64,000 nucleotides of DNA, from the NCBI GenBank assembly GCA_018267385.1, contig JAFDYN010000003.1, forward strand, positions 116,644 through 180,643. Direction: 5' to 3'. Under the pieces are notes generated by a model, which did not search any database, was not told the origin of the DNA, and was given only the letters and a program-made list of their open reading frames with translations. The translations under genes were made by a program, and so were the position numbers. Source of the DNA: Bacteroidota bacterium. GTDB taxonomy: Bacteria > Bacteroidota > Bacteroidia > Chitinophagales > LD1. Shown here piece by piece: positions 1 to 8,223 of the stretch (positions are counted from its first letter, which is position 1; every line of letters starts with the position of its first letter).

Positions 1-1101
1 GATCAGTAGCGGGTGAAAGGTGTCTACCATCACGGCCAGCTCTCCTGTCTCTTTTTTGCCGATGCTCTTCTCTACTGCGCCCGGATGCGGGCCATGAGGG
101 ATACCGATAGGGTGCAGGGTGATCATGCCCCGCTCTACATGCTTGCGGCTCATAAAGTCGCCATCGACATAGTAGAGCACCTCATCACTATCCACATTGC
201 TATGAAAATATGGCGCCGGTATAGCCTCCGGATGATAGTCATAGAGGCGTGGCACGAAGCTGCAGATCACAAAGTTGCGCGCCTCAAAGGTCTGGTGCAC
301 CGGAGGTGGCTGGTGTACGCGGCCTGTGATGGGCTCAAAGTCATGAATGGAGAAAATGAAAGGATAGTGGCAGCCGTCCCATCCTATGGCATCAAAAGGG
401 TGATGGGCATAGTGATAGGGATAGAGCATATCTTCCTTTTTGATATGCACTACGAAGTCTCCCTTCTCATCGTGCGTCTCGAGATTCTCAGGTGTGCGGA
501 TATCACGCTCGCAAAAAGGCGAGTGCTCCAGCAGCTGGCCAAAGTCATTGCGGTAGCGCTTGGGATAGGTGACCGGGGAGAATGACTCCACGATAAAAAG
601 CCTGTTGTCCGGCGTATCAAACTCCATCTGGTAGATCGTACCACGCGGTATCACGATATAGTCGCCATAGCCAAACTTCAGCTCACCAAAAATACTCTTC
701 ATCCTGCCCGTGCCTTCATGCACAAAGATCACCTCATCTGCACCGGAGTTTTTGTAAAAGTAATTTTGCATGGAGTGCTGCGGCGCTGCCAGTGCTATGT
801 AGACATCCTTATTGACCAGCACATACCGGCGCGACTTTAGATAGTCCTCTTCCGGCCGTACTTTAAACCCCTTGTAGCAGCGGTTTTGCAGGTTCTTTTC
901 TGCTGCGATCTTTGGTGCTACATTGACCGGGAAGTCTACCTTGGTCACTGCTGTAGGCGGGTAGGTATGATAGATGAGCGAGTATAGATTGGAGAAGCCC
1001 TCCGTGCTCACGAGCTGCTCTGAGTAGAGTCCTCCGCCCGGCTTTTTAAACTGTGTATGCCTCTTGTGCGGCACCTGTCCTCTGCTGATGAAATGTGGCA
1101 T
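1..1101 (-). CDS. hmgA: Homogentisate 1,2-dioxygenase (C-terminus cut by window edge)
   Basis: The reading frame runs from an ATG at 1099-1101 down to base 1 without a stop, giving 367 residues, so the last few codons lie outside the window. The protein begins MPHFISRGQVPHKRHTQF and carries the family's Fe(II)-site region: SNVDSDEVLYYVDGDF, with the iron-ligand Glu, followed by a His-rich PHGPHPG stretch. Homogentisate dioxygenase opens the aromatic ring of homogentisate to maleylacetoacetate in cytoplasmic tyrosine/phenylalanine breakdown. No other tyrosine-degradation gene is visible next to it. It is divergent from the GNAT gene across a 75-bp gap. Family assignment rests on extended similarity and is secure. 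Confidence 0.93.
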   Translation of the reverse strand, partial: MPHFISRGQVPHKRHTQFKKPGGGLYSEQLVSTEGFSNLYSLIYHTYPPTAVTKVDFPVNVAPKIAAEKNLQNRCYKGFKVRPEEDYLKSRRYVLVNKDVYIALAAPQHSMQNYFYKNSGADEVIFVHEGTGRMKSIFGELKFGYGDYIVIPRGTIYQMEFDTPDNRLFIVESFSPVTYPKRYRNDFGQLLEHSPFCERDIRTPENLETHDEKGDFVVHIKKEDMLYPYHYAHHPFDAIGWDGCHYPFIFSIHDFEPITGRVHQPPPVHQTFEARNFVICSFVPRLYDYHPEAIPAPYFHSNVDSDEVLYYVDGDFMSRKHVERGMITLHPIGIPHGPHPGAVEKSIGKKETGELAVMVDTFHPLLI

Positions 1102-1176
1102 ATATTCGTATTATGATCGCTGGGGCGATCTTTTCTTTTATTCAGTAAAGTTAAATAAAAAACCCACCAACATCCT

Positions 1177-1611
1177 GTGACGAATATCAGCTGGCGGAAG
1201 GCCACAGAAGCAGACCGGGAGTTTTTCCGCCGGGTACATCACGGTAGCTACCGGCAGGTCATAGAGGCTATCTTCGGGTGGGATGAGGCATTGCAGGACC
1301 GCCTTGCCAATAATGATTTTGATACGCGCAATATCCACATCATTTACAAAGGTGGCGACCGCTGCGGTGTACTGGGCTGGATGGAGACGGCAGATAGTAT
1401 CGAGATAGGTCCACTCTATCTCACAGATGACTATCAGGGCAGCGGCATAGGCACATGGATCGCACGTGATTTTATCTCCCGCTATCGCGGAAAAAACCTG
1501 ATACTCAAAACCCTCAAAAGCAATGAGCGCGCAAAGGCTTTGTACGAAAGGCTAGGCTTCATTGTGACCGAAGCCAATGATAAGTACTGGCATATGCAGT
1601 ATGCGGGCTGA
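1177..1611 (+). CDS. GNAT family N-acetyltransferase
   Basis: This 144-residue protein has the single-domain GNAT layout. Strands and helices of the N-terminal half are followed by the acetyl-CoA pyrophosphate loop QGSGIGTWI (near residues 90-98) and the C-terminal signature NERAKALYERLGF. The start is a GTG at 1177; no in-frame ATG gives a full N-terminus. It is divergent from hmgA and is followed after 124 bp by a monooxygenase. The acceptor substrate cannot be inferred from the sequence. Confidence 0.85.
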   Translation: MTNISWRKATEADREFFRRVHHGSYRQVIEAIFGWDEALQDRLANNDFDTRNIHIIYKGGDRCGVLGWMETADSIEIGPLYLTDDYQGSGIGTWIARDFISRYRGKNLILKTLKSNERAKALYERLGFIVTEANDKYWHMQYAG

Positions 1612-1707
1612 GTGATACAGCTTTAACCTATTGGCTGTCACATGTGATGGGCGTGGTGTTTGCACATACTATCCCTTAGTATACCATTCCACCGATGAGA
1701 AAGGCTG

Positions 1708-1715
1708 TATCTTTG
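1708..1715 (+). promoter_or_regulatory. Bacteroidota -7 element (TATCTTTG)
   Basis: TATCTTTG matches the TAnnTTTG -7 consensus of the Bacteroidota housekeeping sigma factor and lies 20 bp upstream of the ATG at 1736. No good TTTG -33 element is seen at the usual distance. It supports choosing 1736 as the start of the downstream monooxygenase, since an upstream start at 1631 would place the promoter inside the gene. Confidence 0.5.
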
Positions 1716-1735
1716 CTACCGCAAAAACAGATCAC

Positions 1736-2758
1736 ATGGAGGTAGGCGTAGATAGTTTCGTAGCGCGGTTCACCACACAGGGTGCGGATACATATAGCAG
1801 CAAGGACGCCATGTCAGAGCTGCTCGACCGTATCGCCCTGGCAGATGAGGCAGGGCTGGATGTATTTGGTATCGGCGAGCATCACCGCAGGGAGTTTCTC
1901 GATGCAGCGCCGCACGTCATCCTCGCTGCCGCCGCAGGCCGTACGAAGCGTATCCGCCTGACCAGTGCAGTGACTGTCCTGAGCGCAGCAGACCCTGTCC
2001 GCGCTTTCCAGAATTTTGCCACACTGGACCTCGTCTCACAGGGCCGCGCAGAGATGGTAGTAGGCCGTGGTTCCTTTATCGAAGCATATCCTTTGTTTGG
2101 CCTGAAGCTCGAAGACTACGACGACCTCTTTGCAGAGAAGCTGGACCTGCTCCTCAAGATACGCGACAATGAAACAGTGACCTGGCAGGGCCGCTTCCGA
2201 CCGGCGCTGAATAACCAGCCCATCTATCCGCGTCCGCTGCAAAATCCTTTGCCTATCTGGCTCGGGGTGGGTGGTACGCCTGAGTCATTTGTGCGCGCGG
2301 GTGTATTGGGTTTGCCACTCATGGTGGCCATCATAGGTGGTGAGACACATCGCTTCGCACCACTCGTAGACCTCTACCGCGAGGCAGGCAGGAGAGCCGG
2401 CCACCCGGAGGAGAAGCTGACCGTAGGCCTGCACTCTATGGGTTTCCTCGCTGAGACCACGCAGGAGGCTATCGATACGTTCTATCCGCAGTTTGCCGTG
2501 GCCATGTCTACCGGCGTGGCCAAAGAGCGCGGCTGGCCCCCTATGACCCGCCAGCGCTTTGATGCACAGAATGGCCCGCTCGGCGCCTACCTCATAGGAA
2601 GCCCCGAAGAAGTAGCGGAGAAGATCAAACGCCACAGCGCAGCGCTCGGCGGCATCTCCCGCGTCACCTTTCAGATGGACGTAGCCAACCTGCCGCACGA
2701 GCAACTGAGCAAGTCTATAGAGCTGATAGGGGAAAAACTGAAGCCGCTGATCCAGTAG
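1736..2758 (+). CDS. LLM-class (luciferase-like) flavin-dependent monooxygenase
   Basis: The 340-residue protein is a bacterial-luciferase-like TIM barrel. Visible family features are GIGEHHRREF near residue 50, the strand LTSAVTVLSAADPVRAFQ, and VGRGSFIEAYPLFG, followed by PIWLGVGGTPES around the second flavin-contact region. Such enzymes are cytoplasmic and use FMNH2 or F420 to oxygenate small organic substrates; the substrate is unknown. The frame is open upstream to 1631, but the ATG at 1736 starts the family's N-terminal strand and sits just after a -7 promoter element, so it is preferred. Confidence 0.85.
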   Translation: MEVGVDSFVARFTTQGADTYSSKDAMSELLDRIALADEAGLDVFGIGEHHRREFLDAAPHVILAAAAGRTKRIRLTSAVTVLSAADPVRAFQNFATLDLVSQGRAEMVVGRGSFIEAYPLFGLKLEDYDDLFAEKLDLLLKIRDNETVTWQGRFRPALNNQPIYPRPLQNPLPIWLGVGGTPESFVRAGVLGLPLMVAIIGGETHRFAPLVDLYREAGRRAGHPEEKLTVGLHSMGFLAETTQEAIDTFYPQFAVAMSTGVAKERGWPPMTRQRFDAQNGPLGAYLIGSPEEVAEKIKRHSAALGGISRVTFQMDVANLPHEQLSKSIELIGEKLKPLIQ

Positions 2759-2814
2759 GGGGGAGACTCAATAAAACGCGCATATAGGCGTTATGCTTCA
2801 AATTTGCCTTTTCT

Positions 2815-3597
2815 ATGAAAAATATACTGGTTCTGTTATTTCTTTTGATCGCCGGTAGAATCATTGCATCCGGCCAGGATGATCTGCCTCCCCGCAACCA
2901 ACTAAGTCTGGTCATAGCCAACGGGATGTCTCAAAAATTCTTTGTCCCCTCAGGCAGTAGCACGCCTACGGTCAATGTCTATAACAATATTTCAGGCAAT
3001 AGTAGTCCTGGTACTGTCCATAGCAGATACCTGCCACTCTATGCGTTGCATTTGCAGATGCGATATGGATACGCTCCGGTCCGGTGGCTAAGGATAGAAA
3101 CAGGGCTGGGCTACCTGATGGCTAGTGGTATCGTGGATAGGGCAGATGATTTTAGTGGATATGCCGGTGTCAGCCATATCACTTCACGCACTTATACTAT
3201 TATAGGCAATATCACAGTACCCCTATACGTGAGCTTTACCAAAGTTCTTAAGAAGGGAAACTTTATCTGCACCCTGGGTCCTGATTTTGTGTTCCCGGTA
3301 CATAGCTCCTATCATCAGGTTCATACTTTTAATAATGGACTAGCACAACCCGACGTCTATGTGCACTATAGATATAAGGCATCGGATACCAAATACAATT
3401 CTACATTAGGGCTGTATTTCAAGCTGGGATACGAGATCCGGTCGATAAATATAGGCCCGGTGATAGATTTCTTTGATCTTGTCAATTTTACTGATAATAA
3501 CATTTATTCAGGCACGGGAAATTACCATCCATATCAATATTATGCGGGAGTAGATGTCACTTTCAACTTTAGGGTCATAACTAAAACCTCCCGATAG
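2815..3597 (+). CDS. Exported protein, probable outer-membrane beta-barrel
   Basis: This 260-residue protein begins with a signal peptide (Lys, hydrophobic core ILVLLFLLIAGRIIA, then Ser-Gly-Gln). It continues with alternating aromatic/polar strands and many Tyr and Gly residues, typical of small outer-membrane barrels of Bacteroidota. The C-terminal strand pattern (GVDVTFNFRV) fits a closing barrel strand. No specific family is recognised. It appears more AT-rich than its neighbours, with many codons ending in A or T, which may mark a later acquisition. It stands alone between the monooxygenase and a convergent exported-protein gene. Confidence 0.65.
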   Translation: MKNILVLLFLLIAGRIIASGQDDLPPRNQLSLVIANGMSQKFFVPSGSSTPTVNVYNNISGNSSPGTVHSRYLPLYALHLQMRYGYAPVRWLRIETGLGYLMASGIVDRADDFSGYAGVSHITSRTYTIIGNITVPLYVSFTKVLKKGNFICTLGPDFVFPVHSSYHQVHTFNNGLAQPDVYVHYRYKASDTKYNSTLGLYFKLGYEIRSINIGPVIDFFDLVNFTDNNIYSGTGNYHPYQYYAGVDVTFNFRVITKTSR

Positions 3598-3712
3598 TAA
3601 ACCAGACATGGCGATGCATCTGGCGCATGAGTAGCTGAAAAATCTATAATGCGGATAGGGGAGAAGCAGAGGCAGTTGCTGAGCCAGTGCATGATGCAGA
3701 GATACCTGTGGT

Positions 3713-4285
3713 TTAATATACCTCATCCAGCCACATCGCTTTCATGTCGTCTTTGGTAAAGTTGACCAGCAGTTTATACTTGCCACCTTCTATAATCAGG
3801 ATAGGCTCATCGATATCAAAGCTAATGATAGCCCAATAGTATTTCAGCTCTGCAGGTGTGAGTTTGCGGTAGGTTAGTTTACTTCCACTGAACTCAGCAC
3901 GCAGATGGTTCCACAGTTTGCGAAAATCAGCCTTTGTCTGGATCAGTTTGCCATCCAGCACTTTCTCACTTTTGGGATTGCCGTTTTCGTCCAGTATTGG
4001 TACATGAAAGGAGGTCTTGCCGGCCTCTATATTCCTGATACTGTCTGTCTGTGATAGTCGCTCCCACAGCCTGGGGCCGATGATCAGCGAGCCACCATTG
4101 AAGATGTCATAAGAGCATTTGCCAGAGAGTTCTTTGTCCAGGAGGGTCTTTGCCTTTTGATTGGTTTTATCATCCGCATACTTGTAGGTCACACCAGCTG
4201 GTATCTCTATCTTTTGTGCATTTGCGCAGGACGTACAGATGCAGAGGATCAGTAGTGGCTGGATAGTTTTAAGAAGCGTTCTCAT
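3713..4285 (-). CDS. Exported protein of unknown function
   Basis: This 190-residue protein has an N-terminal signal sequence (MRTLLKTIQPLLILCICTSC followed by ANAQ). The most natural cleavage is after ANA by signal peptidase I; the Cys residues do not form a good lipobox. The rest is mixed alpha/beta and charged, ending in MKAMWLDEVY. It lies 20 bp downstream of ruvB on the same strand and may be cotranscribed with it, although no functional link is evident. No family is recognised. Confidence 0.65.
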   Translation of the reverse strand: MRTLLKTIQPLLILCICTSCANAQKIEIPAGVTYKYADDKTNQKAKTLLDKELSGKCSYDIFNGGSLIIGPRLWERLSQTDSIRNIEAGKTSFHVPILDENGNPKSEKVLDGKLIQTKADFRKLWNHLRAEFSGSKLTYRKLTPAELKYYWAIISFDIDEPILIIEGGKYKLLVNFTKDDMKAMWLDEVY

Positions 4286-4305
4286 GGTATTGTATTTAGA
4301 GGTGA

Positions 4306-5328
4306 TCAGAAAAGCGAGTTGATACTCCCCGGCGGTACTTTGCCCACATGCTTGTAGGCCAGCTCTGTAGCCTCACGTCCACGCGGAGTACGCTTCAGAA
4401 AGCCGAGCATGATCAGGTACGGCTCGTAGACTTCTTCTATCGTACCGCTTTCCTCACCCACAGCTGTGGCGATGGTATTGATCCCCACCGGTCCACCTTT
4501 AAATTTCTCTATGATGGTCACGATGATCCTGTTGTCCATCTCATCAAGGCCTATCGGGTCCACATTCAGCGCGCTGAGGGCATGCTGTGCTATACCGAGT
4601 GTGATGGTGCCATCACCTTTGATCTGCGCAAAGTCGCGCACTCGGCGCAGTAGTAAGTTTGCGATACGTGGCGTGCCACGGCTGCGGCGTGCTATCTCCA
4701 GCGCTGCCTGGTCTTCTATCGGAGCCTCCAGTATATCTGCAGATCTTTTGATGATACCCGAGAGAATTTCCGGCCCATAATACTCCAGGCGGCAAGTGAT
4801 GCCAAAGCGCGACCGCAGAGGAGCCGTCAGCAGCCCCGAGCGTGTAGTAGCACCTACGAGCGTAAATGGATTCAGGCCTATCTGTATAGAGCGGGCATTG
4901 GGCCCGGTGTCTATCATGATATCTATCTTGTAGTCCTCCATCGCGCTATAGAGGTACTCCTCTATCACCGGCGAGAGGCGGTGTATCTCATCTATGAAGA
5001 GGACATCATTCGGCTCCAGATTGGTGAGCAGCCCTGCCAGGTCACCCGGCTTTTCCAGTACGGGACCGGAGGTGATCTTCATATTTACGCCCATCTCATT
5101 GGCTACGATGTGGCTGAGCGTAGTCTTGCCTAGTCCCGGAGGGCCGTGCAGCAGCACATGGTCCAGCGCTTCGCCACGGCGCTTGGCAGCCTCTATGAAG
5201 ACAAACAGATTGTCTATGATCTGCGGCTGTCCCTGAAAGTCACTGATGCTCCGCGGGCGCAGCGCCTTTTCTACCTCAGAGTCTTCTGATGAAAATTGTT
5301 CCTTATTCGGATCGAGATTCGGATTCAC
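4306..5328 (-). CDS. ruvB: Holliday junction branch migration helicase RuvB
   Basis: This 340-residue protein has the usual RuvB length. It shows the start of the AAA+ domain ([14 protein letters not shown]), Walker [14 protein letters not shown], Walker [12 protein letters not shown], sensor [18 protein letters not shown], and the C-terminal winged helix ending [18 protein letters not shown]. RuvB drives branch migration of Holliday junctions with RuvA. The start is a GTG at 5326-5328, because no nearby in-frame ATG precedes the conserved region. ruvA and ruvC are not in the window. Confidence 0.97.
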   Translation of the reverse strand: MNPNLDPNKEQFSSEDSEVEKALRPRSISDFQGQPQIIDNLFVFIEAAKRRGEALDHVLLHGPPGLGKTTLSHIVANEMGVNMKITSGPVLEKPGDLAGLLTNLEPNDVLFIDEIHRLSPVIEEYLYSAMEDYKIDIMIDTGPNARSIQIGLNPFTLVGATTRSGLLTAPLRSRFGITCRLEYYGPEILSGIIKRSADILEAPIEDQAALEIARRSRGTPRIANLLLRRVRDFAQIKGDGTITLGIAQHALSALNVDPIGLDEMDNRIIVTIIEKFKGGPVGINTIATAVGEESGTIEEVYEPYLIMLGFLKRTPRGREATELAYKHVGKVPPGSINSLF

Positions 5329-5417
5329 ACCGTGAAAATAGTAAAACGCAGGCAGCTATCCTTTTTTGTGGATAGATAGGGCACCGCCGGTAATGCACAA
5401 ACCTTTATGCATTCTTC

Positions 5418-5425
5418 TATATTTG
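5418..5425 (+). promoter_or_regulatory. Bacteroidota -7 element close to a start codon (TATATTTG)
   Basis: TATATTTG matches TAnnTTTG exactly, but it ends only 4 bp before the ATG at 5430 of the PhoD-like gene. If it is active, transcription would begin at or next to the start codon, giving a leaderless or near-leaderless message. No good -33 element is seen, so chance occurrence is possible. Confidence 0.35.
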
Positions 5426-5429
5426 TCCT

Positions 5430-6503
5430 ATGTACTATCGCAGCCTCCGTTTCCTCTCTATCCTCTGCCTCATAGCAGGTGCGGGGTATTTCTTTTCGGG
5501 TTTCTCTACCACGCAGGTGCTCTGGTGCGACCGGCCATTCCGCACAGATACGATACAGACCCTGCAGCGCATCGCCTTTGGCTCCTGCGCACACCAGAAG
5601 AAACAGGAGTACATACTGGCAGATATAGCCCGGCTGAAGCCGGACCTCATGGTCTACCTCGGTGACAATATCTACGCTGATACCCGTGATATGAAAGTGA
5701 TGCGCGAGAAGTACGGCGTACTGAGCTGCAAAGATGAATTTCGCAGCCTGGTGCAGGCCACGCACATCATCGCTACCTGGGATGATCACGACTACGGCCA
5801 GGACGATGCCGGCGCAGAGTATCCTATGAAGAAGGAATCCAAAGATATGTTCCTCGAGTTTTGGAATGAGCCAAAGAACTCTGACCGATACCGGCATGAC
5901 GGCGTCTATGCCTCATATTACTATGGCGACTCTGCCCACCGCGTACAGGTGATACTGCTGGACCTACGTACCTTCCGCTCTCCGCTCATCGGCCGGGACT
6001 ACCACTACCAGGTCAATAACGATACCACTGCCGTGATGCTGGGCGCTGAGCAGTGGGCCTGGCTGAGAAAGGAATTGCAGCAGCCAGCACGTATCCGCAT
6101 CATAGGTAGTAGTACGCAGTTTTGCACGGATCACAACGGATGGGAGACCTGGTCAAACTTTCCGCATGAGCAGGAGCGCATGATGGAGCTGATACGGCAG
6201 ACTCGTGCTGAGGGGGTGCTATTCATCAGTGGCGATGTGCACTATGCAGAGCTATCGGTGCGCCGCCTGCCGGGGCTGTATCCTATCTATGATATGACCG
6301 CCAGCGGCCTCACTCAGGTAGAGCTGAAGGCCTCACACAATCCCTACCGCATAGGCCAGGCTATCAATACCCGCAACTTTGGCATGATAGACATAGACTG
6401 GGGCAAATCAGACCCCGAGCTGCTCATCCGCGGCTTCGATTTTGCTGCCAAAGAACGCATCGTACAGACTGTAAAACTGAGTGAGTTGAAATTTAGGGAG
6501 TGA
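5430..6503 (+). CDS. PhoD-like metallophosphatase (alkaline phosphatase D family)
   Basis: This 357-residue protein begins with a hydrophobic signal or anchor (LRFLSILCLIAGAGYFFSG), so it acts outside the cytoplasmic membrane. It then shows the PhoD metal-site motifs in order: IAFGSCAHQ, YLGDNIYAD, TWDDHDYGQDD and FISGDVHYAEL. PhoD enzymes are Ca/Fe-dependent phosphomono- or phosphodiesterases that release phosphate from extracellular substrates. The protein is shorter than the classical Bacillus PhoD because it lacks the extra N-terminal domain. It is a single gene, divergent from ruvB and followed by an inverted-repeat element. Confidence 0.88.
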   Translation: MYYRSLRFLSILCLIAGAGYFFSGFSTTQVLWCDRPFRTDTIQTLQRIAFGSCAHQKKQEYILADIARLKPDLMVYLGDNIYADTRDMKVMREKYGVLSCKDEFRSLVQATHIIATWDDHDYGQDDAGAEYPMKKESKDMFLEFWNEPKNSDRYRHDGVYASYYYGDSAHRVQVILLDLRTFRSPLIGRDYHYQVNNDTTAVMLGAEQWAWLRKELQQPARIRIIGSSTQFCTDHNGWETWSNFPHEQERMMELIRQTRAEGVLFISGDVHYAELSVRRLPGLYPIYDMTASGLTQVELKASHNPYRIGQAINTRNFGMIDIDWGKSDPELLIRGFDFAAKERIVQTVKLSELKFRE

Positions 6504-6520
6504 TTTTAGGCTCGTATCTC

Positions 6521-6728
6521 AATCCCCCTTTGTCCCCCTGTAAAAGGGGGAATGTCAACCGTATTGACTGTTTGAGCAAAAACTTCTCGCGATGAATTTT
6601 ATTACCCGGGACTTTCTTAATTTTTGGAAGCAAACAAATGATTTACATATTAGCATGTCGCGCACCAATCGTGCGTAAGTATAGTAATTGCTGAAACTCC
6701 CCCTTTTACAGGGGGGGCAGGGGGATTT
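6521..6728. repeat. 208-bp inverted-repeat (MITE-like) element between phoD-like gene and ccmE
   Basis: The left arm (6521-6551, AATCCCCCTTTGTCCCCCTG then TAAAAGGGGGA) and the right arm (6698-6728) are near-perfect inverted copies of about 30 bp. Each arm is itself a small palindrome (CCCCCTGTAAAAGGGGG). The interior is AT-rich, has no gene, and carries a small hairpin CGCAC...GTGCG at 6660-6674. The outer end of the right arm supplies the TAA stop codon of ccmE. This has the form of a miniature inverted-repeat element; no transposase is present here. Confidence 0.75.
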
Positions 6729-7128
6729 AAGCGCTAGGCTTTTCCTTCAGCACGATCTGGTCATTCACGTATTTAGACGGGCACTTGAGTAGTATTTCGG
6801 AGGCGTGAAACATCTGTCCCTCCATATGACCGGTGATCACCACCTGCTCCGACCGTTCAAAGTCTTGCGGCTTTGAGCCCTTGTACCAGACCTGCTGTGC
6901 ATTGCCGGCTTTGTCCGTCATGGTAAAGGCAAAGTAGTTGGCGTCTTTCTGCGGATCGTAGATGATCTCTTTGTCCTTGGCCAGGTAGCCTACCACTTTC
7001 ACCACTTTGTCCGGCTTGGCCAGCGCCTGGGTGAAGTCTGCATACGTAGTAAAATCTGCCGACATGGCTATGATGACGCCCACTGCTACCGCCATGAGCA
7101 CCAATAAAACGATGTGAGTCTTTTTCAT
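6727..7128 (-). CDS. ccmE: CcmE-like cytochrome c maturation heme chaperone, CxxxY variant
   Basis: This 133-residue protein has an N-terminal membrane anchor (IVLLVLMAVAVGVIIAM) followed by the OB-fold of CcmE (VVKVVGYLAKDKEI, then VWYKGSKPQDFERSEQVVITGHM). CcmE carries heme covalently in the periplasm during System I cytochrome c assembly. The classical heme-binding HxxxY motif is replaced by CPSKY after FHASEILLK, i.e. the CxxxY form known from some bacteria and archaea. The stop codon lies in the end of the adjacent repeat. Other ccm genes are absent from the window. Confidence 0.88.
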   Translation of the reverse strand: MKKTHIVLLVLMAVAVGVIIAMSADFTTYADFTQALAKPDKVVKVVGYLAKDKEIIYDPQKDANYFAFTMTDKAGNAQQVWYKGSKPQDFERSEQVVITGHMEGQMFHASEILLKCPSKYVNDQIVLKEKPSA

Positions 7129-7162
7129 ACTGATGGCACCGTTTAGCGCCTTTTTGCAGGCG

Positions 7163-7170
7163 CAAAATTA
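7163..7170 (-). promoter_or_regulatory. -7 promoter element for ccmE (TAATTTTG)
   Basis: Read on the minus strand, TAATTTTG fits TAnnTTTG and lies 34 bp upstream of the ccmE ATG. A short GCGCC...GGCGC hairpin (7146-7162) sits between it and the start codon. A TTTG further upstream is a few bases too far for an ideal -33 element. Confidence 0.45.
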
Positions 7171-7221
7171 GCTCAAAATTGCGTAAACCGAGTCAAAAAG
7201 TTATCTAACCTTAAAAGCTGT

Positions 7222-7229
7222 TACTTTTG
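7222..7229 (+). promoter_or_regulatory. -7 promoter element (TACTTTTG) for the 7250 gene
   Basis: TACTTTTG matches TAnnTTTG and ends 20 bp before the GTG at 7250. It is divergent from the ccmE promoter, so the two share a roughly 120-bp control region. Confidence 0.5.
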
Positions 7230-7249
7230 TCCTGATATTCGTTTCCTTC

Positions 7250-7660
7250 GTGAGACAAGTGAGAAAACCAGCGACCATATTCTTATTTGCGTTCTACCTT
7301 GCCGGGGTGGTCCTCTTTCCCATGGGAGATTTCTCCTGTATGAAGGACCTGCCGGATATGTACCGCCACTGCCGCGATACAGAGGACCCCGACCTGAATG
7401 TTTTTGAGTTTCTCACGGAGCATGTCTCAGCTATAGGCCAGCTGCTGGAGGGTGCCGATCATGATGACGCTGAGGAAGATGACAAACCTCACGTGCCGGT
7501 GGCCTACCACTCCCAGCTGCAGGTCAGCTATACGGTTCAGCGCTTTGTGGCCAGGCTCGACAAGCCTGTCATGCCTGCACCTCGGGTTTTCGCACCGGCT
7601 ACAGAGCAGGTGTACATCTCTTCTTACATCGCCTCTATCTTCCGCCCACCCATCGCCTGA
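7250..7660 (+). CDS. Small exported acidic/His protein upstream of a TonB receptor
   Basis: This 136-residue protein starts at a GTG and has one N-terminal hydrophobic segment (TIFLFAFYLAGVVLFPMG). It then has a Cys pair (FSCMKDLPDMYRHC), an acidic stretch (DHDDAEEDDKPHVP) and a Tyr/Arg-rich C-terminus. I recognise the pattern of a Bacteroidota-restricted family with a 'MYxxC...ED.D...KPH.P' core that is often encoded next to TonB receptors, but its function is unknown to me. The Cys, His and acidic residues would suit metal binding, which is inference only. It opens a three-gene series with the PepSY-like protein and the TonB receptor. Confidence 0.7.
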   Translation: MRQVRKPATIFLFAFYLAGVVLFPMGDFSCMKDLPDMYRHCRDTEDPDLNVFEFLTEHVSAIGQLLEGADHDDAEEDDKPHVPVAYHSQLQVSYTVQRFVARLDKPVMPAPRVFAPATEQVYISSYIASIFRPPIA

Positions 7661-7738
7661 GTGTCATAAACCCAAGTACCATGCGCATCTGTCAATACAG
7701 GTGCGCGGCAAAGTTTATTTCATTCAAATCAAATAATA

Positions 7739-8179
7739 ATGACAAAGATCATAATGATCTGGGCTGTGGCTATATGCTGCATAGTCCGGGTGGCTGCACA
7801 GGCTGTAGTATCTGTACCACAGGTAGTGGCGGACGCATTCCATGCCAGGTTTCCAAATGCTGCAAGGCAGAAATGGGAGAAAGAAAATGCCACGGAATAC
7901 GAATGTGAGTTTCACAACGGTAAGACAGAAATGTCTGCTAAGTACGACCAGTCTGGCAAGTGGCTGGAGACCGAGACGGAGGTCAAGGTCACAGACCTGC
8001 CGCCTGCGGTACTGGAGGTCATCATACAGCAATACAAAGACTATAAGCTAAAAGAAGCAGAGGTAGTAGAGACCCAGGAGGGCAAACTCTACGAGGCCGA
8101 GCTCTCAAAGGGAGGCAAGGTGACAGAGCTACGCCTCTCTGCTGATGGTCGGGTGGTCAGTACCCATCAGGGCGACTGA
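7739..8179 (+). CDS. PepSY-like (BLIP-fold) periplasmic protein
   Basis: This 146-residue protein has a signal peptide (IIMIWAVAICCIVRVAAQA). It then has two repeats of the PepSY-like/beta-lactamase-inhibitor-like fold: first VVADAFHARFPNAARQKWEKE with ATEYECEFHNGKTEM, then PPAVLEVIIQQYKDYKLKEA with GKLYEAELSKGGKVTELRL. Such proteins are periplasmic and often accompany sensor or transport systems in Bacteroidota. It lies 79 bp after the small acidic protein and about 140 bp before a TonB receptor on the same strand. Confidence 0.8.
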   Translation: MTKIIMIWAVAICCIVRVAAQAVVSVPQVVADAFHARFPNAARQKWEKENATEYECEFHNGKTEMSAKYDQSGKWLETETEVKVTDLPPAVLEVIIQQYKDYKLKEAEVVETQEGKLYEAELSKGGKVTELRLSADGRVVSTHQGD

Positions 8180-8195
8180 TCAGATGCTCAGACAC

Positions 8196-8223
8196 GGGTC
8201 AGGGGTGGCAGCGCTCCTGACCC
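8196..8223 (+). other. Hairpin between PepSY-like gene and TonB receptor
   Basis: GGGTCAGG at 8196-8203 pairs with CCTGACCC at 8216-8223, with further G.T/G.C pairing toward the loop. CACGGG at 8193-8198 could instead pair with the CCCGTG just downstream, so two mutually exclusive folds are possible. There is no U-run, so it is not a plain intrinsic terminator. It could stabilise the upstream message or attenuate receptor expression. Confidence 0.4.

Noticed and set aside
13..585. 190-codon open frame on the plus strand
   Set aside because: It lies wholly inside hmgA on the opposite strand and its product resembles nothing; the minus-strand frame has clear homogentisate dioxygenase motifs.
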